Shown: one piece after another, positions 61,361 to 64,000 of the stretch
How positions within the stretch are numbered: the stretch's first letter is position 1
Layout of the letters: every line of letters starts with the position of its first letter
Origin: Vanessa cardui
Taxonomy: Eukaryota; Arthropoda; Insecta; Lepidoptera; Nymphalidae
Assembly: GCF_905220365.1 (NCBI RefSeq)
Contig: NC_061131.1
Location: 6,423,318 to 6,487,317 of the forward strand
Reading direction: 5' to 3'
DNA length: 64,000 nt
The notes under the pieces: generated by a model
Database searches by the model: none
Told to the model about the DNA's origin: nothing
The model's input: the letters and a program-made list of their open reading frames with translations, nothing else
Program-made: the position numbers and the translations under genes

Positions 61361-61560
61361 TTGTAATGTATCGTTGTGTATAAAGTGCCTGAGCTGGCGA
61401 ACACGGGTAGCGCAGCGCAGCATCCGCCGCATAGTTGAAATGGCGCCTCGAGAGGAATGCGCACTCCGCTCCGTCCTACCTTTTCAAATCCCCAGCCTTT
61501 CTCCCAAGTTTACCCTTTGTGAGCGAATCGCCCACATAATAACCCCAACTTGACGCATTT
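61361..61560. promoter_or_regulatory. CpG-richer island, possible promoter or first exon
   Basis: About 150 bp of clearly raised GC and CpG (agcgcagcgcagcatccgcc, atggcgcctcgagaggaatg) in an AT-rich desert. A plus-strand ATG in good context (TGAAATGGCG) near 61439 opens a frame of about 37 codons before a stop. No acceptor, donor or domain supports a gene. Confidence 0.3.
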
Positions 61561-63301
61561 CAGAACAATTGAAAAATCATAAATAATACAACATCGTATT
61601 TATAAAGTATTTTATTAAACATGTTTTGTTTGTAAAATAGATTAATTAAAACTGACATTTACAACAAACAACTATAAAATTCTTTGTTTCATTTGTCTAA
61701 CACTAAGTATACGTTAATAGGTCTCGCTTAAACTGGAATAGTTCTAGTAGGTACAGCCGACTGGAAACAGTTCGCGCGAGGCGAAAATCTTTGAGATTAC
61801 CAAATACCACTTGAACACGTCTGAGTTGTGCTTAACGTATCACTTGAAGACAGGAGGGGATTCAAATCACGATTAAGACTAATACGTACATTTAATTTCA
61901 TAACATATATTCGTTATTATTTTTATTTCTGATTAACGTTTCGTGTCCACTTTCATCGTTATAGCTATGAAATTTAAAATTTGAAATTAATCAATAAACA
62001 GTCAACATAACATCTGTTGTGTAATTATGAGCTTAAAGAGTAATGAAGAAAAAATCTTTTTGTTATTTTACATATTATAACGATTGAAATGAGTATGTTT
62101 TGATTATTACAAAATATTAAAAGTCCTGAGTTGTTAAGCCGAGTTGACACGAAACTTATAAACTAAATTACATCAAACATTCAATTCGTATAGTATGCAC
62201 ACCAATAAATAATTTAATTGTTTTCTACAGACAGTGTATATAGACGGATGATATTCCTATAAGGTTAAACAAACGTACATTTTACATACGCGAACATTCA
62301 CTTGTAGAACTATCTATGAATTAAATTAAACACCAATAGAACAGATTTACTTAGATAATAGCGTTTTGCAATTTATTACATAAATATTTAACGTCCATTA
62401 TAGGAACAGCTTATACATAGTACATTGCCTTGCATTTATATATTATAGCTAAACATTCATTTATTAAACATTTTTAGAACATATTTATTTTACTAATCCA
62501 TTACGAAACATTAATAAAATTTCGTAGTTTAATTATTTATAATTAGACGTAATTCCAGTTTATAACTTTATAAATAAAAAAAAATCTTCAATAAAATATA
62601 TCACGTACATAATTGTATGCTATGCTGAATTATATAATTTGATCATTATGTAGCAAACAAAATCTTATATTAAATTATCCTACAAATATTATGTAACCAC
62701 AAATGGTTAACATTTGACGCAATAACATAACACATACGTATTATATATAATTACATAATATTTAATATACAATGTTGTTATACATTCTTGATAGCGCCGT
62801 CGTTTTAGTGTATCGATATTAATTTGAAAAGAGAATATTTTAAGCGTGATATGAAGCTGCTTGCCCCTTTATATAGATTTAAACCACGGTCCGTAATAAA
62901 AATTTAATAGCAAATCGTTTCAATCATATGAAACATGTGTTGCAATAATAACGTCCAACAAAGGAATAAGTGTAAAATATACTTTATTCAATCACTCGGG
63001 TGCATTCAAGTTTGTGGTTGAATACGACAACGCTATTGAAGCATGCTCATTGATTTTACTCTTTACAATAACAAGAATAGGTAGTATTCAATTCTCGTCG
63101 TTCTGTATAACAATATTGATAGATTCTACAATAACTACAATACAAAAGCTCTTATTCTTATCAGATACAAGCACGGGTTAGAAGCTCATTGACTAGACTT
63201 GATAGGCAGACTTTATTGTTCATGATATACTACAGTTTCTCAAATGGCTTACTTTACTTGGTTTTCTTCATTACTACAAAACCATTTCAAACATTGTATT
63301 T

Positions 63302-63343
<42 letters not shown>

Positions 63344-64000
63344 AACAATATTTAAGTCGGTAATTCATTACACAGTTAAAATTATTTACCAAAGATAAAT
63401 AATAACGAATTATAATATTATGTTTTTGTAATTATATTAGCATGACATTTTAAATAAAAGCTTAGTTTTAATTATACAATGATATTAACAAAATTAGATT
63501 ATAATCTAATATGTACATAAAATTCTTATTAATTATAACCCAATCTTTGATAACGCGACTTATAGAAGCTGAGATTTGGATTTGTGCAATACTATTTTAC
63601 CGTTTCAATAATAACGATATCTGCGCAAATTATCGCGCAAAGTGATACCTGAGTGATTTGTTTTAGAATTATTATTTTAATAAATATTATAAAATAGAAG
63701 TGTTTTAGTGATGTAGTCAAGTTTCAGATATCATTTATTTAAGTTATGTACAATGTTAACTTACAAAATGAAATGCCAAGACACGTGATTATATGCATTC
63801 TATTTTAATAATTTGAGGAATAAAAAACAAGTTAGTAATTTCCGTTTACATTTCTTTTTGCTAGCAATACTGTATACTATTTATTAATTAATATAAATAA
63901 ATAAACATTTTATTTAATTTGCAAACATTCTATATTAAATTTTCCACCATTTTATGCATATAAATTTATGAATACATATAAATGACACAAATCAATAAGA
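61561..64000. other. Gene-free AT-rich region with a TA microsatellite
   Basis: A (TA)n tract of about 19 units lies at 63304-63341. No other feature is recognised to the end of the window. Confidence 0.5.

Noticed and set aside
61267..61464. Minus-strand Cys-rich frame across the CpG-richer island
   Set aside because: No homology or splice support. The composition explains the open frame.
63304..63341. Long TA tract as a regulatory or origin signal
   Set aside because: An ordinary dinucleotide microsatellite, common in AT-rich insect genomes.
1..64000. CRISPR arrays, bacterial operons, rRNA
   Set aside because: No regularly spaced repeats, no bacterial gene organisation and no rRNA-like sequence were seen. 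The window is eukaryotic.

Overview
The window looks like an AT-rich insect genome, most probably Lepidoptera. It has small protein-coding exons with standard GT-AG introns, three genes whose proteins are recognisable as insect families, and several dispersed repeat families of the kind that fill butterfly and moth genomes: a tRNA-headed SINE, TA-flanked MITEs, RTE-like LINE tails and a short-LTR Mag-like Ty3/gypsy element. The lepidopteran assignment is inference from these repeats and from gene content; no species call is possible from the sequence alone.

Layout. (1) 1-470: the last two coding exons of an unrecognised + strand gene with a very acidic, lysine-rich C-terminus. (2) 4320-10876, minus strand: a complete 8-exon gene for Abi (Abelson interactor), the SCAR/WAVE-complex subunit, 425 aa when all exons are joined. 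Its introns carry an unusual number of insertions: two MITE-like elements, a Penelope-like 44-bp-arm hairpin with a 12-bp target duplication, a 5'-truncated RTE LINE with a perfect 19-bp target duplication, and a roughly 345-bp direct duplication shared by two introns. (3) 11865-14318, plus strand: an intronless 817-aa Strip (striatin-interacting protein, STRIPAK scaffold). Abi and Strip are head to head and share a 1-kb intergenic promoter region containing a perfect 23-bp-arm inverted repeat. (4) 18690-22528, plus strand: a complete 6-exon gene for a 396-aa protein of unknown function with a signal peptide, proline-rich stretch, one transmembrane helix and Cys-containing C-terminal region. 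(5) 25255-32137, minus strand: a two-exon NK-like (ANTP-class) homeobox gene, 277 aa, with a Groucho-binding eh1-type motif in exon 1 and the homeodomain in exon 2, separated by a 6-kb intron.

From about 32.2 kb to 64 kb no host gene is recognisable. This gene-poor stretch downstream of the homeobox promoter contains SINEs, other interspersed repeats, a defective Mag-like LTR retrotransposon (49988-53843), several hairpins, and a few islands of higher GC content that may be regulatory. Such deserts are common beside developmental regulators, so part of it may be cis-regulatory, but that is inference.

Functional links: Abi (actin nucleation through WAVE) and Strip (PP2A/striatin signalling, endosome and cytoskeleton organisation) both act on cytoskeletal regulation and may be co-expressed from their shared divergent promoter. 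The homeobox gene and the membrane-protein gene show no visible functional link with them. I found no convincing new multi-gene system; the most notable items are the reconstructed gene structures, the intronic duplication in Abi, the Penelope-like hairpin and the young but defective LTR element.
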